Below, in pieces: positions 35,386 to 47,643 of a DNA stretch of 64,000 bases (position 1 is its first letter; each line of letters starts with the position of its first letter). The DNA is from Bacillus pumilus (GTDB lineage: Bacteria; Bacillota; Bacilli; Bacillales; Bacillaceae): NCBI RefSeq assembly GCF_009937765.1, contig NZ_CP047089.1, positions 2,354,272-2,418,271 of the forward strand, read 5' to 3'. A program made the translations under genes and the position numbers. Below the pieces are notes generated by a model. The model was given only the letters and a program-made list of their open reading frames with translations, was not told the DNA's origin and did no database searches.

Positions 35386-35832
35386 TTATGAAGGGTTCCA
35401 CTTTTGTAACAAAAAGTTCAAAATTTGTTCCACACTGTCTTGAACGATTTTTTGCTTTAATTCTACCTTTAAATGCTCGAGCGGGACCGGCTTTAATAAA
35501 AATAGTGATTCACTAACAGGCTCATGCTCTTTCCACCCGTGATCAGATGAGATCAATACGACATGTTGAAAATGATCTTCAAGCGATTGCTTCATCGTGA
35601 AGATGTCTTCTAGTTTTCGATCATTGATTTCTACATATGTATGTGATGGAAAAAGAAAGACCCGCCCTTTCAGCTGCCTTTCAAGTTCCTCTGCTACAAG
35701 AATAGTAAACTCCCCTAAAGATACGGTTTGCTTGATTTGATTCGCATCTATTCCAACTAATGGAATGATAGCGGTATCAATGTAATCTTTAGATTGTAAA
35801 AAGCGATCCGCATCCTCCGCGTGAAACTTCAT
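35386..35832 (-). CDS. ypiF: YpiF, DUF2487 family protein
   Basis: 148 residues, soluble alpha/beta protein: MKFHAEDADRFLQSKDYIDT, IIPLVGIDANQIKQTVSLGE, GRVFLFPSHTYVEI. The start is the ATG 6 bases after GAGGGG and aligns with family length. Located between ypiB and qcrA, as in B. subtilis. Function unknown. Confidence 0.85.
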   Translation of the reverse strand: MKFHAEDADRFLQSKDYIDTAIIPLVGIDANQIKQTVSLGEFTILVAEELERQLKGRVFLFPSHTYVEINDRKLEDIFTMKQSLEDHFQHVVLISSDHGWKEHEPVSESLFLLKPVPLEHLKVELKQKIVQDSVEQILNFLLQKWNPS

Positions 35833-35893
35833 CAATTTCCCCTCTTTCATGACATAAGCCCTGCCTGGATAGGGCAAGGCTTATGCGTTCAGT

Positions 35894-36433
35894 TTATGAC
35901 AAAAGGCTTAATTCTCTTGCTAACTTATTAAATGTTTCTTGATCATGACGGTCAAGTGCTTCATCTATCTCTTTCATAAGTCGTTCTTTTTGGAAAGTTG
36001 CGATTGAGTGTTCAAGTACTTTCTCTGCAAGATCCTTATCTTTTTCGTTCTCATAAAGATCCTTTGGAATATGAGGATTTGTTTCAAGCACAGCTGCATA
36101 TTCCGGCGAACGATAAGCAGAACGGAAATTCAATTGAATAAACAAATCTTGCTGTTTATTCAAGCGAATATCATGAAATGACTTTTCAGCATCTGTCGTC
36201 ATGATGTTTTCTTTATAAAATCTAAAGGGAACTTCATCCACACAGTGTGTTGACATAATGATTCCCCTTGGGCAAAATTCTGCTTGCTCTACAAAATGAA
36301 CCTTTTCCATCAAAGAGTCGTGACTCATTAAATAATTTAATATCCAAACACACTCTCTTCGCTTTAACTGATAATGGTTTAAAAACCACCGGATGAATTC
36401 CTTCTTTTCATTGACAGAAACAGGGGTCTGCAT
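35894..36433 (-). CDS. ypiB: YpiB, UPF0302 protein with IDEAL domain
   Basis: 179 residues, equal to B. subtilis. UPF0302 N-terminal domain ([40 protein letters not shown]) and a C-terminal IDEAL motif region ([20 protein letters not shown]). ATG after GGAGGG. IDEAL domains appear in small Bacillus adaptor or regulatory proteins, so an adaptor role is possible. Confidence 0.87.
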   Translation of the reverse strand: MQTPVSVNEKKEFIRWFLNHYQLKRRECVWILNYLMSHDSLMEKVHFVEQAEFCPRGIIMSTHCVDEVPFRFYKENIMTTDAEKSFHDIRLNKQQDLFIQLNFRSAYRSPEYAAVLETNPHIPKDLYENEKDKDLAEKVLEHSIATFQKERLMKEIDEALDRHDQETFNKLARELSLLS

Positions 36434-36508
36434 GTTATTCCCTCCTCTATCGTAAATTAAATTGCTATACATGAATTATTCAACAAACCAGTTCTTCATT
36501 CCTGCAAA

Positions 36509-37780
36509 CTATAAGGAAATTTCGTCTTCAATTCTTAAAATCGTTTCTTCGATTTCTTCATTTGTGCCATCTTTCTGAAGAACTTTGCGTAATAGAGGCA
36601 ATGCTTCTTTTTGTCTGCCTTCTTCTAAAAGGAACGTCGCGTATTCATATAAAAAGTCACGTTCCTCATCAAAATCAGGCAGAGCCAGCTTGAAGTACTC
36701 TGCTGCTTCTTTATATTCCTCTCGTCCAACAGATGCAGATGCAGCATACCAATTCCATTTTGGATCCTCTTCCCCAAAGCTTTTAACCTCTTTAATGACA
36801 TCTAGAATTTCATCAAAAAGCTCTTCATTTAAGTAGATCGCGAGCAATGTTTGAATCGCTTCAATATAGCCCGGGTCAAGAGCAAGAGCTTCTTGAAGCA
36901 ACTTTTTCGCATCTTCTGAATCCCCATTTTTCAAGTCAATCTTTGCACCATATAAATATAACTCTTTGTTATACTCATCAATTTTAATACCCTCTTTGAC
37001 TACCTCTAAAGCTTCGTGATATAGTCCTTCTTCCTCATAACTTTTTGCTAAAGGCATATAAAGGGACGAATAAGATGGATCAATATCTTTTAGTTCGGAA
37101 AGCTGCTGAATGGCTGTTTTCGTTCGACCAGCCCTCATCGCTGTAAATCCGTAACCAAAAAGGGTATTCGGGTCTGTTTGGCCTTTCACTGCCTTTTCGT
37201 ACCATTCAAGCGCATCTTCAAATTCTCCAGCTGTGCTGAGTGATTCAGCGAGCCTCTGAAAAACATTGACGCCGCCAACTTCATGTTGTTGATCTGCGAC
37301 CTTGTAGAAATAGTCAGCCGCTTTCTTTGAAAGACCTTGCGAAAAATACAATTCACCTAATGCAAAATCAATAATGGCTTCATTCGGAAGCAACTCTTTT
37401 GCTTTTAAGAGTTTTTGTTCACTGACTTCAAATAGCCCTTGCATTTGATACAAATCTGCCATTAACAGTAGGCTCTCTGGATATGCAGCATCATCTTCAG
37501 GAATTGTCTCTAATACCGAAATTGCCTTTTCTTCTTCATCAGAGTCAATCAGAAGTTCTGCATAAAAACATGTTAACCCTGTTTCCTCTGGATATAAATC
37601 ATGTAAATCACTGATGAGATTTCTCGCTTTATCGATATCTCCCCAATCATAATATAACTGAGCTGCCTGAGCCTTTTCTTCATCATGCAAATGCTTTTCT
37701 GCCTGAGCAAGTGTTTGAAGTCCTTTTTCAGTCTCACCCGCCTCAACTAATTTTATGGCTTCTTGTAATGAACTATTCAA
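36509..37780 (-). CDS. ypiA: TPR-repeat protein YpiA
   Basis: 423 residues from a TTG start, the B. subtilis length; an earlier TTG would add 9. Roughly ten consecutive tetratricopeptide repeats (e.g. AIIDFALGELYFSQGLSKKA, TLFGYGFTAMRAGRTKTAIQ, SLYMPLAKSYEEEGLYHEAL). Acidic and cytoplasmic, a protein-protein interaction scaffold. Upstream of ypiB-ypiF-qcr. Partner unknown. Confidence 0.88.
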   Translation of the reverse strand: MNSSLQEAIKLVEAGETEKGLQTLAQAEKHLHDEEKAQAAQLYYDWGDIDKARNLISDLHDLYPEETGLTCFYAELLIDSDEEEKAISVLETIPEDDAAYPESLLLMADLYQMQGLFEVSEQKLLKAKELLPNEAIIDFALGELYFSQGLSKKAADYFYKVADQQHEVGGVNVFQRLAESLSTAGEFEDALEWYEKAVKGQTDPNTLFGYGFTAMRAGRTKTAIQQLSELKDIDPSYSSLYMPLAKSYEEEGLYHEALEVVKEGIKIDEYNKELYLYGAKIDLKNGDSEDAKKLLQEALALDPGYIEAIQTLLAIYLNEELFDEILDVIKEVKSFGEEDPKWNWYAASASVGREEYKEAAEYFKLALPDFDEERDFLYEYATFLLEEGRQKEALPLLRKVLQKDGTNEEIEETILRIEDEISL

Positions 37781-37831
37781 ATCAAACCGTTCCTTTCTGT
37801 TTTCCAAAAACCTAAACTATTGTTACTTCAT

Positions 37832-37860
37832 ATCATAATCGACAGGTACTCATCCAGCAA
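37832..37860 (-). promoter_or_regulatory. ypiA promoter
   Basis: Minus strand -35 TTGCTG (37855-37860), 17-base spacer, -10 TATGAT (37832-37837). The rest of the 37861-38050 gap is AT-rich; nothing else is recognised in it. Confidence 0.55.
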
Positions 37861-38054
37861 ATATGTTGCACTTTTAAAATGAACCCAATTTTGTGTTTTA
37901 AAGACTGTTTTTCATTTCATCCTTTACGAAACGAAGGTTTTGTAAACTGAAAACACCTAAAATTCATTTTTTGATCAAATAAAATGATTTTTTTCCAGGT
38001 TTCATCTTGAGACAAGCTATGCTATATTCCTTACAAATATGCTTAAGGAAAGAA

Positions 38055-38085
38055 AAAGCCTGAGGACATCCTCAGACTGTTTTGG
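38055..38085 (-). terminator. Terminator at the end of the aromatic supraoperon
   Basis: Stem around CTGAGGAT/ATCCTCAG with a flanking GCC/GTC mismatch, followed on the minus strand by CTTTTTCTTT. It overlaps the aroA stop. Confidence 0.85.
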
Positions 38086-39358
38086 TTAAGTATTCAATAT
38101 GTTCAAAGAAATTCGGGTATGAGACGCGTACAGCATCTGTATCTTCAATCTCAACCGCTTGCTTTGTGATACATGCAGCAATCCCAAGCATCATACCGAT
38201 TCGGTGATCTCCGTAGCTTGATACAACAGCGCCGCCTTGAAGCGGGGTTTTACCATGAATCTTCATACCATCATCTGTTGCTTCAATATCAGCACCGAGT
38301 TTTTTAAGTTCTGACACGACTGTATCGATTCGATTGGTCTCTTTTACTTTTAACTCAGCAGCATCTTTAATAATCGTTGTTCCTTCTGCTTGTGTTGCTA
38401 GAAGCGCTATAATCGGAATCTCATCGATGAGTCTTGAAATCACATCACCAGAAATTTCGATCCCTTTTAATGAAGAGGTCGAGATTGTTAAATCGCCATA
38501 TGGCTCTCCGCCTTTTGCATCTACTTCATTGATCTCAAGATTCGCACCCATTTGTTTTAAAACATCAATAATACCCGTTCTTGTTTTGTTTAGCCCAACA
38601 TTTTTTAACACAATTCGGCTGTTAGGAACAATCGATCCAGCAACAAGGAAAAATGCAGCTGAAGAAATGTCTCCAGGAACAAATATATCTGTTGCTTTTA
38701 ATGTTTGACCGCCTTCAATGGAAACACTTTGTTCATCTTCGTCTAGTTTCACACCAAACATGGAGAGCATTCTTTCTGTATGATCTCTTGATTTATGTGG
38801 TTCAGTTAATGTCGTTGTTCCCTCTGCTTGAAGCCCTGCTAAAAGGACAGCGGATTTAATTTGCGCACTTGCGACTGGAGACTCATATGAGATTCCTTTT
38901 AAATGACCACCACGAATAGACAGCGGCGTATACTCGCCGTTTGCTCTACCATCTATCTTCGCTCCTAGTTGTTTAAGTGGACCTGTTACTCGTTGCATGG
39001 GTCTTTTAGCAATACTCTCATCACCGATCAGTGTACTGTGAAACTCACAACCAGCTAATATTCCCATCATTAATCGAATGGTTGTACCAGAATTTCCAAC
39101 ATCGAGGACGTCAGACGGCTCCTTCAGCTCTTTCAGTCCCTTCCCATGAATCACAACATCTGTCCCTTTTTGTTCAATGTCAACGCCCATCTTTCTAAAA
39201 CAATCAATTGTGCTTAAACAATCAGCTCCTGGGAGAAAGTTTTTCACCACTGTCGTCCCATTAGCAATTGCTCCAAACATCACTGATCGATGAGAAATGG
39301 ATTTATCACCTGGAATATGAATGACTCCATTCATAGGAGCATGTTTATGAATTTTCAT
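38072..39358 (-). CDS. aroA: 5-enolpyruvylshikimate-3-phosphate synthase
   Basis: 428 residues (called aroE in B. subtilis). Two inside-out alpha/beta domains: [20 protein letters not shown] (Lys and Ser-Arg binding shikimate-3-phosphate), [41 protein letters not shown] (catalytic Asp) and KVKETNRI. Penultimate step to chorismate. Start is ATG after GAGGTGA; overlaps the tyrA end region closely. Last gene of the supraoperon. Confidence 0.96.
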   Translation of the reverse strand: MKIHKHAPMNGVIHIPGDKSISHRSVMFGAIANGTTVVKNFLPGADCLSTIDCFRKMGVDIEQKGTDVVIHGKGLKELKEPSDVLDVGNSGTTIRLMMGILAGCEFHSTLIGDESIAKRPMQRVTGPLKQLGAKIDGRANGEYTPLSIRGGHLKGISYESPVASAQIKSAVLLAGLQAEGTTTLTEPHKSRDHTERMLSMFGVKLDEDEQSVSIEGGQTLKATDIFVPGDISSAAFFLVAGSIVPNSRIVLKNVGLNKTRTGIIDVLKQMGANLEINEVDAKGGEPYGDLTISTSSLKGIEISGDVISRLIDEIPIIALLATQAEGTTIIKDAAELKVKETNRIDTVVSELKKLGADIEATDDGMKIHGKTPLQGGAVVSSYGDHRIGMMLGIAACITKQAVEIEDTDAVRVSYPNFFEHIEYLTKTV

Positions 39359-39368
39359 CTTTGTCACC

Positions 39369-40484
39369 TCAGTCAGCATAAAATGTATCGTAATTCGCTC
39401 TATTTTTTATACAGATCTCTGCACGTTTACGGTCGTCTTCTGTTTGAAAGCTAATGCGTAAAATCCCATTTATATCTTCCCGCGTTTCAATAATACGGAT
39501 ATTCGTAATACTGATGTTCTCATTTGCTAAATGCCCTGTAATTTCCGAAATGACCCCAGGGTGATCTGGAACATCCACATAAAGGTCATAAAAAGCAGGT
39601 ATAGCACCTTTTTTCCTCAAAGGAAGTCCATCACGATATTCCTTTGCCTCTTGAAAATAAGAGAACAAGCCTTCAGCGTCTTCTTGCTGCACAAAGGTCT
39701 CAATGCGGTCGATCTCTTTTTTCCATTCATGGAACCGGTCTAAAATCTTATTTTTGTTGTGCAGAAGGATATCTCGCCACATTGCAGGATTGCTTGATGC
39801 AATACGTGTAATATCACGAAAGCCTCCAGCAGCAAACCGTTTAACAAGTGGGAAGTGTTCTTCAAAATGATGCGCTTGATGCACAAGGCTGGCAGCAACA
39901 ATATGCGGGAAATGACTAATCACACTTGTTACACCATCATGTTCTTCTGGGGTCATTTCAATAAAATGAGCATTTGTTCCCTTTAACAAGTCCTTCAAAC
40001 GATCAACAGCATCGCGGTTTGTTTCCTTTGCTGGCGTTAAAATGTAGAACGCATTTTCAAATAAAAAGTCTTTCGCTGCAATGACACCTGACTTGTGAGA
40101 GCCTGCCATTGGATGTCCACCAATAAATTGATAGTGATTAGGAAGCGTTTTTTCTGCAAAATGGACGACCTTTTGCTTTGTGCTGCCGACATCGGTAATT
40201 GTAAGCTCTCTCTCAATTCCAGAGTTTGCAATATCACGAAGCATCTTTACTGTTTGCTGAACTGGTGTTGCCAAAATTATAGTCGCAGATTCAGCCAAAC
40301 CTGCTGCAAATGAATCAGCTGCTAAATCAATGATACCTAGCTTTGTTGCTGCAACCATTTGTTCTTTAGACACATCGTATCCAACAATTTTTTTATAGGG
40401 ATACTCTTTTTTAATCGACAGTGCGATGGAACCTCCAATTAAACCAAGTCCAGCGATTAATATTGTTTCATTTGCATCATTCAT
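39369..40484 (-). CDS. tyrA: Prephenate dehydrogenase with ACT domain
   Basis: 371 residues. Rossmann motif [35 protein letters not shown], and catalytic-region [12 protein letters not shown]. The C-terminal ACT domain (about 300-371, [20 protein letters not shown]) mediates feedback by tyrosine. Start chosen at [14 protein letters not shown] plus 6 bases, same length as B. subtilis. Confidence 0.95.
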   Translation of the reverse strand: MNDANETILIAGLGLIGGSIALSIKKEYPYKKIVGYDVSKEQMVAATKLGIIDLAADSFAAGLAESATIILATPVQQTVKMLRDIANSGIERELTITDVGSTKQKVVHFAEKTLPNHYQFIGGHPMAGSHKSGVIAAKDFLFENAFYILTPAKETNRDAVDRLKDLLKGTNAHFIEMTPEEHDGVTSVISHFPHIVAASLVHQAHHFEEHFPLVKRFAAGGFRDITRIASSNPAMWRDILLHNKNKILDRFHEWKKEIDRIETFVQQEDAEGLFSYFQEAKEYRDGLPLRKKGAIPAFYDLYVDVPDHPGVISEITGHLANENISITNIRIIETREDINGILRISFQTEDDRKRAEICIKNRANYDTFYAD

Positions 40485-40596
40485 GTTCATCACCTGTTTT
40501 TTCGCGAAAATTAAAAAAGCCATTTCAAAAGCTTATATGTATGAGGTTGGTACAATGAAAGCCATATCCTGTAAAAGGATATGACTTATAGTTATG

Positions 40597-41694
40597 CTAC
40601 GCACGAATGCCCTGCAATAAATCAGCAAGTGTACTTAGAATTTCTGCATTTTGCTCCATTGTTCCGACCGTAATACGTAAAGACGTTGGAAAACCAAGTG
40701 CTTTACCAGATCGAACAATATAGCCTTTTTTTAATAATGCATGAAATAGTTCATCTGCATCCCTTTTAAAATCAATCAGCACGAAGTTTGTTTGAGACGG
40801 ATAAATAAATAGTCCAAAACGGTCAGCAAATTCTTGATATTGTTTGAGACCTGCCTCATTTTTCTGTCTGCATGATCGAATGAAGTCCTGATCTTTTATC
40901 GCCGCTCGAGCAGCTGCCTGGGCGATACGACTCGTATTAAACGGCTCTCTCGCTGGCTCAATCGCAGTAATCAACTCTTTTGATGCAATGCCATAGCCTA
41001 CTCGAAGCGCCGCCAGCCCATACGCTTTTGAAAACGTTCGGAGTACGATAACATTTTGATAACTGTGTAATAAAGATAAGCTGTTCGGATAGTCTTCCGC
41101 ACGAACATATTCGACATATGCCTCATCTAGTACCACAAGTACATGAGCGGGTACTTGATCTAAAAACGCCACAAGCTCAGATTCTGACAAATGATTTCCT
41201 GTCGGGTTATTCGGGTTGCATACCCAAACGACCTTCGTGTTCTCATCAATCGCATCAAGCATGCCCTTTAGATCGTGAGCTCCTCCGTCTAAAAGCGGCA
41301 CTTCTCGAATCTCTGCCCGCTCAATGATTGCATTGTGACGATATTGCGGAAAAGACGGAGATGGGATGACGGTATTTGTATGTTGGTCAAGGAATGCCCT
41401 AGCAATAATTTGCACAAGTTCATCTGAGCCATTCCCGAATATTAATTGTTTTTCATTTACTTGAAGAAACTCAGCAAGCTCTGTTCTTAAACTTGCGCTG
41501 TATCCATCTGGATAGATCGCTAAATGTTCAAGCTCAGCTTGTATCGCCTCTCTTGCATGTGTGGAACATCCAAAAGGGTTTTCATTTGAAGCCAATTTCA
41601 CAATTTTGTCTAATTGATATTCTTTTTTGACCTCTTCAATTGGTTTCCCAGGTTGATATGGTTTTAGTTGTTTTAATTGATCTTTGATTTGCAA
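40597..41694 (-). CDS. hisC: Histidinol-phosphate / aromatic aminotransferase
   Basis: 365 residues, class I PLP aminotransferase: [44 protein letters not shown] and [16 protein letters not shown] (PLP Lys). Serves both histidine and Tyr/Phe synthesis in B. subtilis. Start TTG 6 bases after GAGGTG gives an N-terminus aligned to B. subtilis; longer in-frame extension overlaps trpA and lacks support. Confidence 0.94.
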   Translation of the reverse strand: MQIKDQLKQLKPYQPGKPIEEVKKEYQLDKIVKLASNENPFGCSTHAREAIQAELEHLAIYPDGYSASLRTELAEFLQVNEKQLIFGNGSDELVQIIARAFLDQHTNTVIPSPSFPQYRHNAIIERAEIREVPLLDGGAHDLKGMLDAIDENTKVVWVCNPNNPTGNHLSESELVAFLDQVPAHVLVVLDEAYVEYVRAEDYPNSLSLLHSYQNVIVLRTFSKAYGLAALRVGYGIASKELITAIEPAREPFNTSRIAQAAARAAIKDQDFIRSCRQKNEAGLKQYQEFADRFGLFIYPSQTNFVLIDFKRDADELFHALLKKGYIVRSGKALGFPTSLRITVGTMEQNAEILSTLADLLQGIRA

Positions 41695-41704
41695 AAGTTT
41701 CACC

Positions 41705-42508
41705 TCATTTGAATGAATAGAGGGGACTAAATGTTTTTGCATAGGTTTCAAATTCTCTTAAAGCGTCTTGACGTGTATCACTTGCTAACAATTGATCTTG
41801 AAGTTCTTCAATTTTTTTCACAAGTGCACTGCCTACAACGACGCCGTCACTCAGTTTATTCATTGAGTCTACCTGCTCTCTTGTTGAGATACCAAAACCG
41901 ACCGCAACCGGTATGTGACTCAGCTGTTTCACTTGTTGAATAAAATCAGTAATCGATTCGTCAAAGGTTTGCCTGACACCTGTTACACCAAGAGATGAAA
42001 CACAATACACAAAACCTTCTGCCTGCTCTACAATATTTACTAATCGTTCCTTACTGGTTGGTGCAACGAGCGAAATATATGAAATGTCATATGATTGACA
42101 GTTCTTTTGCAGCTCACTGCTTTCTTCAAAAGGCAAGTCGGGTGTTAAGAGTCCCGAAATATGGTTTTTGCGCAGTAAAGCGAAAAAGTATTCTGTGTCT
42201 AATTGTAACACAGGATTATAATACGTAAATAGAATAACAGGAATTTTTACACCGTTTTTTTTCATCTTCCCTGCTAATTCTATCGCTTTTACGATATTCA
42301 TGCCATGATTTAGAGCTCTTTTGGAGGCTCTTTGAATGACAGGACCGTCTGCTAGCGGATCGGAGTAAGGAACGCCTAGCTCAATCGCATGTGCACCGGC
42401 TGCTTGAAGGGACAAAGCTAAATCGATCGTGATTTCTTCTGACGGATCTCCTGCCGTCATAAATGGGATGAATAATTTCTCGCCTTGCTCTAATTGAAAT
42501 GTGATCAT
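41705..42508 (-). CDS. trpA: Tryptophan synthase alpha chain
   Basis: 267 residues, TIM barrel: [34 protein letters not shown] (catalytic Glu and Asp), [25 protein letters not shown]. Releases indole for TrpB. Overlaps the trpB stop by four bases. Confidence 0.97.
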   Translation of the reverse strand: MITFQLEQGEKLFIPFMTAGDPSEEITIDLALSLQAAGAHAIELGVPYSDPLADGPVIQRASKRALNHGMNIVKAIELAGKMKKNGVKIPVILFTYYNPVLQLDTEYFFALLRKNHISGLLTPDLPFEESSELQKNCQSYDISYISLVAPTSKERLVNIVEQAEGFVYCVSSLGVTGVRQTFDESITDFIQQVKQLSHIPVAVGFGISTREQVDSMNKLSDGVVVGSALVKKIEELQDQLLASDTRQDALREFETYAKTFSPLYSFK

Positions 42509-43704
42509 TTCGTTTTGCCCTCACTTTCAAGCACATTCATTAATGTATGCACATCCTTATCTCCTCTTCCTGAGAGGCAGACAAGGATGATTTCATCTTC
42601 ACTCATCGTCCTGCTCATCTCAAATGCCTTGGCTAAAGCGTGTGCTGATTCAATCGCTGGTAGAATTCCTTCCTTTTCTGTCAGCAGCTTTAGTGCATCC
42701 AGGGCTTCTTGATCTGTAGCACTCACATATTCAACGTGTCCACTCGCATGTAAATAGGCGTGCTCTGGTCCGATCCCGGGATAATCTAAACCAGCTGAAA
42801 TGGAATAGGGCTCAATAATCTGGCCGAATTCGTCTTGGATTAAATAGGTCAAAGATCCATGAATGACCCCTTTTGTCCCCTTCGTAATGGTTGCTGCATG
42901 AAGCGGTGTATCAATTCCTTTTCCAGCCGCTTCTACACCAATCAAATCAACCTCATCATCCAAAAACGCTCGGTACATTCCAATCGCATTACTTCCGCCG
43001 CCAACACAAGCAATGACTTTATGTGGGAGCCTGCCTTCTTTTTTAAGCATCTGCTCTTTTGCTTCATCACCAATCATCCGCTGGAACTCACTGACGATTT
43101 GGGGATACGGGTGAGGTCCTACAACTGAACCTATCATATAGAAATGATCACTACAGTGCTGAACCCAGTAACGAATCGCTTCGTTCGTCGCATCTTTTAA
43201 TGTGCCGTTTCCACTTGTGACAGGTATGACTTCAGCGCCAAGGAGCTTCATTCGGAATACATTGAGAGATTGTCTCTCCACATCCTCTTTTCCCATAAAC
43301 ACCGTGCATGATAATCCAAATTTTGCGGCCACCGTTGCAGCTGCTACTCCGTGCTGTCCAGCGCCTGTTTCTGCGATGATGTTTGATTTGCCCATTTTTT
43401 TTGCAAGCAGGGCCTGACCAAGTGCATTGTTGATTTTATGAGCACCTGTATGGTTTAAATCTTCTCTTTTTAAATAGATTTTTGCGCCGCCGAGGTATGC
43501 GGATAATTGATCGGCATATGTCAGTGCAGTCGGTCTGCCTGAATAGTTGTGCAATAGAGAAAGATATTCTTGCTCAAAAGCGGGGTCTTCTTTTAATTCG
43601 TTAAATGCTTGTTCGATTTCTTTGAGTGGCTGCATGAGTGTCTCAGGAACAAATTTCCCTCCAAATTCTCCATACCTGCCAAGCTCATTTGGATATGCGT
43701 ACAT
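42505..43704 (-). CDS. trpB: Tryptophan synthase beta chain
   Basis: 399 residues, PLP fold [42 protein letters not shown] (PLP Lys), [27 protein letters not shown]. Condenses indole and serine. Overlaps trpF by 20 bases. Confidence 0.98.
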   Translation of the reverse strand: MYAYPNELGRYGEFGGKFVPETLMQPLKEIEQAFNELKEDPAFEQEYLSLLHNYSGRPTALTYADQLSAYLGGAKIYLKREDLNHTGAHKINNALGQALLAKKMGKSNIIAETGAGQHGVAAATVAAKFGLSCTVFMGKEDVERQSLNVFRMKLLGAEVIPVTSGNGTLKDATNEAIRYWVQHCSDHFYMIGSVVGPHPYPQIVSEFQRMIGDEAKEQMLKKEGRLPHKVIACVGGGSNAIGMYRAFLDDEVDLIGVEAAGKGIDTPLHAATITKGTKGVIHGSLTYLIQDEFGQIIEPYSISAGLDYPGIGPEHAYLHASGHVEYVSATDQEALDALKLLTEKEGILPAIESAHALAKAFEMSRTMSEDEIILVCLSGRGDKDVHTLMNVLESEGKTK

Positions 43705-44344
43705 TGTTTAACATCCTTTCTTCGAGCGCTTTGATCTTAGCGCTGCTTTTCTTCCCGTCTTCTTCTATGCCGCTTGAAAGATCGATCGCTCTTGGGCCAT
43801 AGGCAAGAAGCTCTGGCAGCGTTTCCGGTGTAATTCCGCCTGCAATGATGCATGTTTTCTCAAGCCGTTTTGCATGCTGATTGTATAAAGGTACCGCTTC
43901 CCATGTAAAAGCTGTGCCAGAACCGCCTCTCATCCCTTTTACTTTCGCATCAATGAGAAAGCCATCAACAAATGGCGCAAATGCCGTCATTTTATCAAGT
44001 GTTCCTTTTATATCGGGATCGTGATGAAAGACTTTCCACACTACCGTCCCTGTTTGTTGTTTTATTTGTGTTGCATCCTCTTTTGTTTCATCTCCATGTA
44101 GCTGCACGATATCTAAAGGAATATGTTTTGTGATGTCACACACTTTTTGGGTGTTTTCATTTACGAATACACCCGTAATCTTTTTACGGCACTGCGACTT
44201 GCTGAGCCATTGTTTCACTTGATTTGGATCGACTTGTCTTTTACTTGGCGCAAAAATAAATCCGATCGCATCTGCTTGAGATTGAGCAATGCATTTTACA
44301 TCTTCTAGTGAGCCCGCTCCGCAATATTTTAAAAAAGGTTTCAT
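43685..44344 (-). CDS. trpF: Phosphoribosylanthranilate isomerase
   Basis: 219 residues, TIM barrel: [20 protein letters not shown] (catalytic Cys), [32 protein letters not shown] (catalytic Asp), [28 protein letters not shown]. Start at the second ATG ([10 protein letters not shown]), about 10 bases after TTGGAG; an ATG three codons upstream is too close to that site. Confidence 0.95.
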   Translation of the reverse strand: MKPFLKYCGAGSLEDVKCIAQSQADAIGFIFAPSKRQVDPNQVKQWLSKSQCRKKITGVFVNENTQKVCDITKHIPLDIVQLHGDETKEDATQIKQQTGTVVWKVFHHDPDIKGTLDKMTAFAPFVDGFLIDAKVKGMRGGSGTAFTWEAVPLYNQHAKRLEKTCIIAGGITPETLPELLAYGPRAIDLSSGIEEDGKKSSAKIKALEERMLNNVRISK

Positions 44345-44349
44345 AGTGC

Positions 44350-45102
44350 TCATTCTCCAAATAACGTCTGAACGGCTTTTTCTTGTGATGGTTCTCTCAT
44401 TAATGATTCACCTACAAGAACAGCACTCGCTCCATGTTTTTTGACAAAGGTCAGATCATCAAACGTTTGAATACCGCTTTCACTTACTAGTAAGCAATCC
44501 TTTGGAACAAGTGGGGCAATCTCTTTTGTTTGCTCAACTGTTGTGTTAAAGGTTTTTAGATTTCGGTTATTCACGCCAATGATTTCAGGGGTGAATAGGT
44601 TTAAAATTTGTTCCAGCGTCTCTGCTGCATGAACTTCGACAAGAATATCTAATCCTTTTTCCTTCGCTTCAATATAGAGTTCATGCAGCTGTTGTGGTTC
44701 AAGCACTTCTCCAATTAATAAAATGGCATCTGCACCGATACGTCTTGACTCTTCTATCTGTATGGAATCGATGATGAAATCTTTTCTTAGAATGGGACGT
44801 GCAATGTGTTTTTTAATGAGGGAAAGATACTCATTCTTTCCTTGAAAAAATGGTTCATCTGTTAAGACTGATAAGCAATCAGCATTCGATTTTTCGTATG
44901 CTTTTGCTGTTTGCAGAGGATCAAAATTTGGCTGAATGATTCCTTTGGAAGGAGATGCCTTTTTCACCTCAGCAATCAGCCCAATCGAGCGGTGGGTGTT
45001 CACAAGGGCTTCTTTAAATGAGCGTCTTTCAAAGTGTCCATCATCAGGTAACTGTAACGTTTGGATATGTTCTTTTTTGCGTGCAATGATTTGATTAAGC
45101 AT
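44350..45102 (-). CDS. trpC: Indole-3-glycerol phosphate synthase
   Basis: 250 residues: [20 protein letters not shown] (catalytic Lys), [53 protein letters not shown]. Closes the indole ring. Overlaps the trpD end by 8 bases. Confidence 0.97.
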   Translation of the reverse strand: MLNQIIARKKEHIQTLQLPDDGHFERRSFKEALVNTHRSIGLIAEVKKASPSKGIIQPNFDPLQTAKAYEKSNADCLSVLTDEPFFQGKNEYLSLIKKHIARPILRKDFIIDSIQIEESRRIGADAILLIGEVLEPQQLHELYIEAKEKGLDILVEVHAAETLEQILNLFTPEIIGVNNRNLKTFNTTVEQTKEIAPLVPKDCLLVSESGIQTFDDLTFVKKHGASAVLVGESLMREPSQEKAVQTLFGE

Positions 45103-46117
45103 AGATCTCTTCCTCTTTCGTTTTTTGTTTTAAACGTGCCAATTGTTCTTTGGCTGCTCCGTTTTTAATCGTTTCTAATGCTTTTAATGTTCCTGCCATG
45201 AGGCTTTCAGACTTGCCTGCGACATATAAAGCCGCTCCGGCATTCAGCGCTGTAATATGAAGAGGCGCCCCTACTGTTTGATGATTCAATATATTCTGAA
45301 TCAATTTTGCACTCTCTTCTGGTGATTGGACCTGAATATCTGATAAGTATCCTTTCGCCAGTCCAAAGTCTTCTGGGTTTAGCGTATATTCTGTCATGTC
45401 ACCTTTTTTGAGTTCAATCACATACGAATTTGCTGTAATTGTTAGTTCATCCAGCCCGTCTTCCCCGCATACAAACAGGACATGCTCTGGCTCTAATGGG
45501 GCAAGGGCTTCCGCCATTAATTTTGCCTTTTCCTTTGCATACACACCGATGATTTGCTTTTTGGCTTGCATCGGGTGGCAAAGCGGCCCTAATAAATTAA
45601 ATACCGTCCTGAAGCCAAGCTGCTTGCGGACAGCCGCTACTTGTTTCATAGATGAATGGTACATTGGTGCAAATAAAAAGCCCATGTTTTTCTCTTGTAT
45701 TTGTCTCCTTGTTTCTTCTGGAGTGGATTGAATGTGAATTCCAAGGTACTCTAGGACGTCGGCACTTCCACTTTTAGAAGAAACTGAACGATTTCCGTGT
45801 TTGGCAATTTTAGCACCAGCGGCGGAAGCTACAATTGCAGCTGCAGTTGATATATTGAATGTGGAAAGTCCATCGCCCCCTGTACCGCATGTGTCAACGA
45901 CATCAAGCGATCTTTCCGCTGGTTCTGCTTTTTGCCGCATGGCCCTCACGAAGCCTGTCATTTCTTCAGCGGTTTCTCCTCTATGCGCTAAAATCGATAG
46001 ACTTGCAGCGACTTCGGCATCTGTTAAGAAGCCGCTCATCATATCATACATGAGTTGATGTGCTTCATTTTCTGATAGGAAACCTCCGTTAACAAGTGCT
46101 GATAGTCGCTGATTCAT
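45095..46117 (-). CDS. trpD: Anthranilate phosphoribosyltransferase
   Basis: 340 residues. [20 protein letters not shown] (PRPP binding), [43 protein letters not shown]. Start ATG of [12 protein letters not shown] after GGAGAG, inside the trpE 3' end (29-base overlap), as expected for coupled translation. Confidence 0.96.
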   Translation of the reverse strand: MNQRLSALVNGGFLSENEAHQLMYDMMSGFLTDAEVAASLSILAHRGETAEEMTGFVRAMRQKAEPAERSLDVVDTCGTGGDGLSTFNISTAAAIVASAAGAKIAKHGNRSVSSKSGSADVLEYLGIHIQSTPEETRRQIQEKNMGFLFAPMYHSSMKQVAAVRKQLGFRTVFNLLGPLCHPMQAKKQIIGVYAKEKAKLMAEALAPLEPEHVLFVCGEDGLDELTITANSYVIELKKGDMTEYTLNPEDFGLAKGYLSDIQVQSPEESAKLIQNILNHQTVGAPLHITALNAGAALYVAGKSESLMAGTLKALETIKNGAAKEQLARLKQKTKEEEIYA

Positions 46118-47636
46118 CCTGCACACTCTCCTTTTCTGAGAAAATATGTTCAGCAAGCTGAATGGCCCTCAGAAGCGCTCCTGCCTTGTTACATGTCTCT
46201 TCCCATTCATTTTCTGGTACAGAATCTGCGACAATGCCAGCGCCTGCTTGTATGGAGGCGGTCTGATTTTTGACGCTCATGGTGCGAATGGTAATACAAG
46301 AGTCGATATTACCGTCAAATCCAATATAGGCAATACAGCCGCCATACGTTTCCCTTGGCTCTGGCTCCATTTCATTTAATAATTGCATCGCTCTTATTTT
46401 TGGTGCCCCTGTTAATGTGCCTGCTGGAAATGCGGACATGAGTGCATCAACTGGGTGTGTATCCTGCTTTAGCTTCCCTGTCACAATGGAGATGATGTGC
46501 ATGACATGTGAGAAGTTCACTACTTTTGTAAAGGTCGGTATGGATACGCTGCCGTATTCTGCTACGCGGCCGACATCATTTCTGGCTAGATCTACTAACA
46601 TGTAATGTTCTGCTTTTTCTTTCTCATCTTCTAGTAGCTCTCTTGCCAGCGCGGCGTCCTCTTCTTTTGTTGCTCCTCTTTTTCTAGTGCCTGCAATAGG
46701 ATGAATTTCTAAGTTCCTATTTTTGGCATGAATTAATCGTTCTGGTGAGCTTCCGACTAAATCACGGTCTTTTAATTTCATAAAATACATGTATGGAGAT
46801 GGATTCACAATGCGAAGCACACGATATAATTCAAATGAACTCACTGACACTGGGATATCGAAACGCTGTGAGAGTACGCCTTGAAAAATATCACCCGCTC
46901 GAATGTATTCTTTGATTTTTTCTACGTCCTTTAGAAATTGCTCTTTTTCATAGGTTGATGTCACATGTTCAAACGACGGTAATTCGTTCATATTCCCTGA
47001 TAAAATCAGTTCTTTCATATCAATCTTTGTATGGAGCTTGTGAATCATCTGTTCAAGCTGCTTTTGATTCTCTTTGTAAGCTTGTATTTTTTCGTCTTCT
47101 GTTTCATTTCCGGTTAACTGGGTGTATTGGATAAAATGAACGTGATTCGTTTCGTGATCAAAAGCAATCATCGTTTGGCAGACAAATAGAGTACAATTGT
47201 CTGTCGTTGATGCGCTTCGGTGAGGCCTGACAGAAGGTTCAATGCTTGGAATAAGATCATAACTTAAATACCCAACTGCCCCGCCTGTAAACGGGATGTC
47301 AACATCTGGTGTCTTGATTTGATATTGCTCTTTCATCCAGTCTAATAAGTCTTTCAGTTCTTGTTTTTTCATGACCTCCTGCCCAGCAGCGTCACGTGCA
47401 ATATATTCGTTTTGGTCATCATGTAAGGTTAAAAAAGGATGTAATCCGATGAAGGAATATCTCGACCAGCTAGAAGACTCATCTTTACTTTCTAGTAGAT
47501 ACACAATATCTGCCTTGAGTTTTTCGACAATTTGAATCGGTGAGAGCGTATCAACTGTAATGGTTTCAACAATCGGGATCGTTTTGTGGGACTCGCTGTC
47601 CCTTAAAAATCGGGTTACATTTGAATGGGAATTCAT
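46089..47636 (-). CDS. trpE: Anthranilate synthase component I
   Basis: 515 residues. Chorismate-binding domain with FQGVLSQRFDIP, GSSPERLIHAKNR, PIAGTRKRGATKEEDAALAR, ELLEDEKEKAEHYMLVDLAR and GTLTGAPKIRAMQLL; the N-terminal region has the tryptophan-inhibition site (LLESKDESSSWSRYSFIG). The glutaminase (TrpG/PabA) is not here, as in B. subtilis. Its ribosome-binding site is inside an 8-base-pair hairpin. Confidence 0.97.
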   Translation of the reverse strand: MNSHSNVTRFLRDSESHKTIPIVETITVDTLSPIQIVEKLKADIVYLLESKDESSSWSRYSFIGLHPFLTLHDDQNEYIARDAAGQEVMKKQELKDLLDWMKEQYQIKTPDVDIPFTGGAVGYLSYDLIPSIEPSVRPHRSASTTDNCTLFVCQTMIAFDHETNHVHFIQYTQLTGNETEDEKIQAYKENQKQLEQMIHKLHTKIDMKELILSGNMNELPSFEHVTSTYEKEQFLKDVEKIKEYIRAGDIFQGVLSQRFDIPVSVSSFELYRVLRIVNPSPYMYFMKLKDRDLVGSSPERLIHAKNRNLEIHPIAGTRKRGATKEEDAALARELLEDEKEKAEHYMLVDLARNDVGRVAEYGSVSIPTFTKVVNFSHVMHIISIVTGKLKQDTHPVDALMSAFPAGTLTGAPKIRAMQLLNEMEPEPRETYGGCIAYIGFDGNIDSCITIRTMSVKNQTASIQAGAGIVADSVPENEWEETCNKAGALLRAIQLAEHIFSEKESVQDESATISTC

Positions 47637-47643
47637 AAGCACA

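Noticed and set aside
45095..47636. Overlapping trpE/trpD frames as a possible frameshift
   Set aside because: Each gene has its own start and ribosome-binding site; the 29-base overlap is the normal translational coupling of trp genes.
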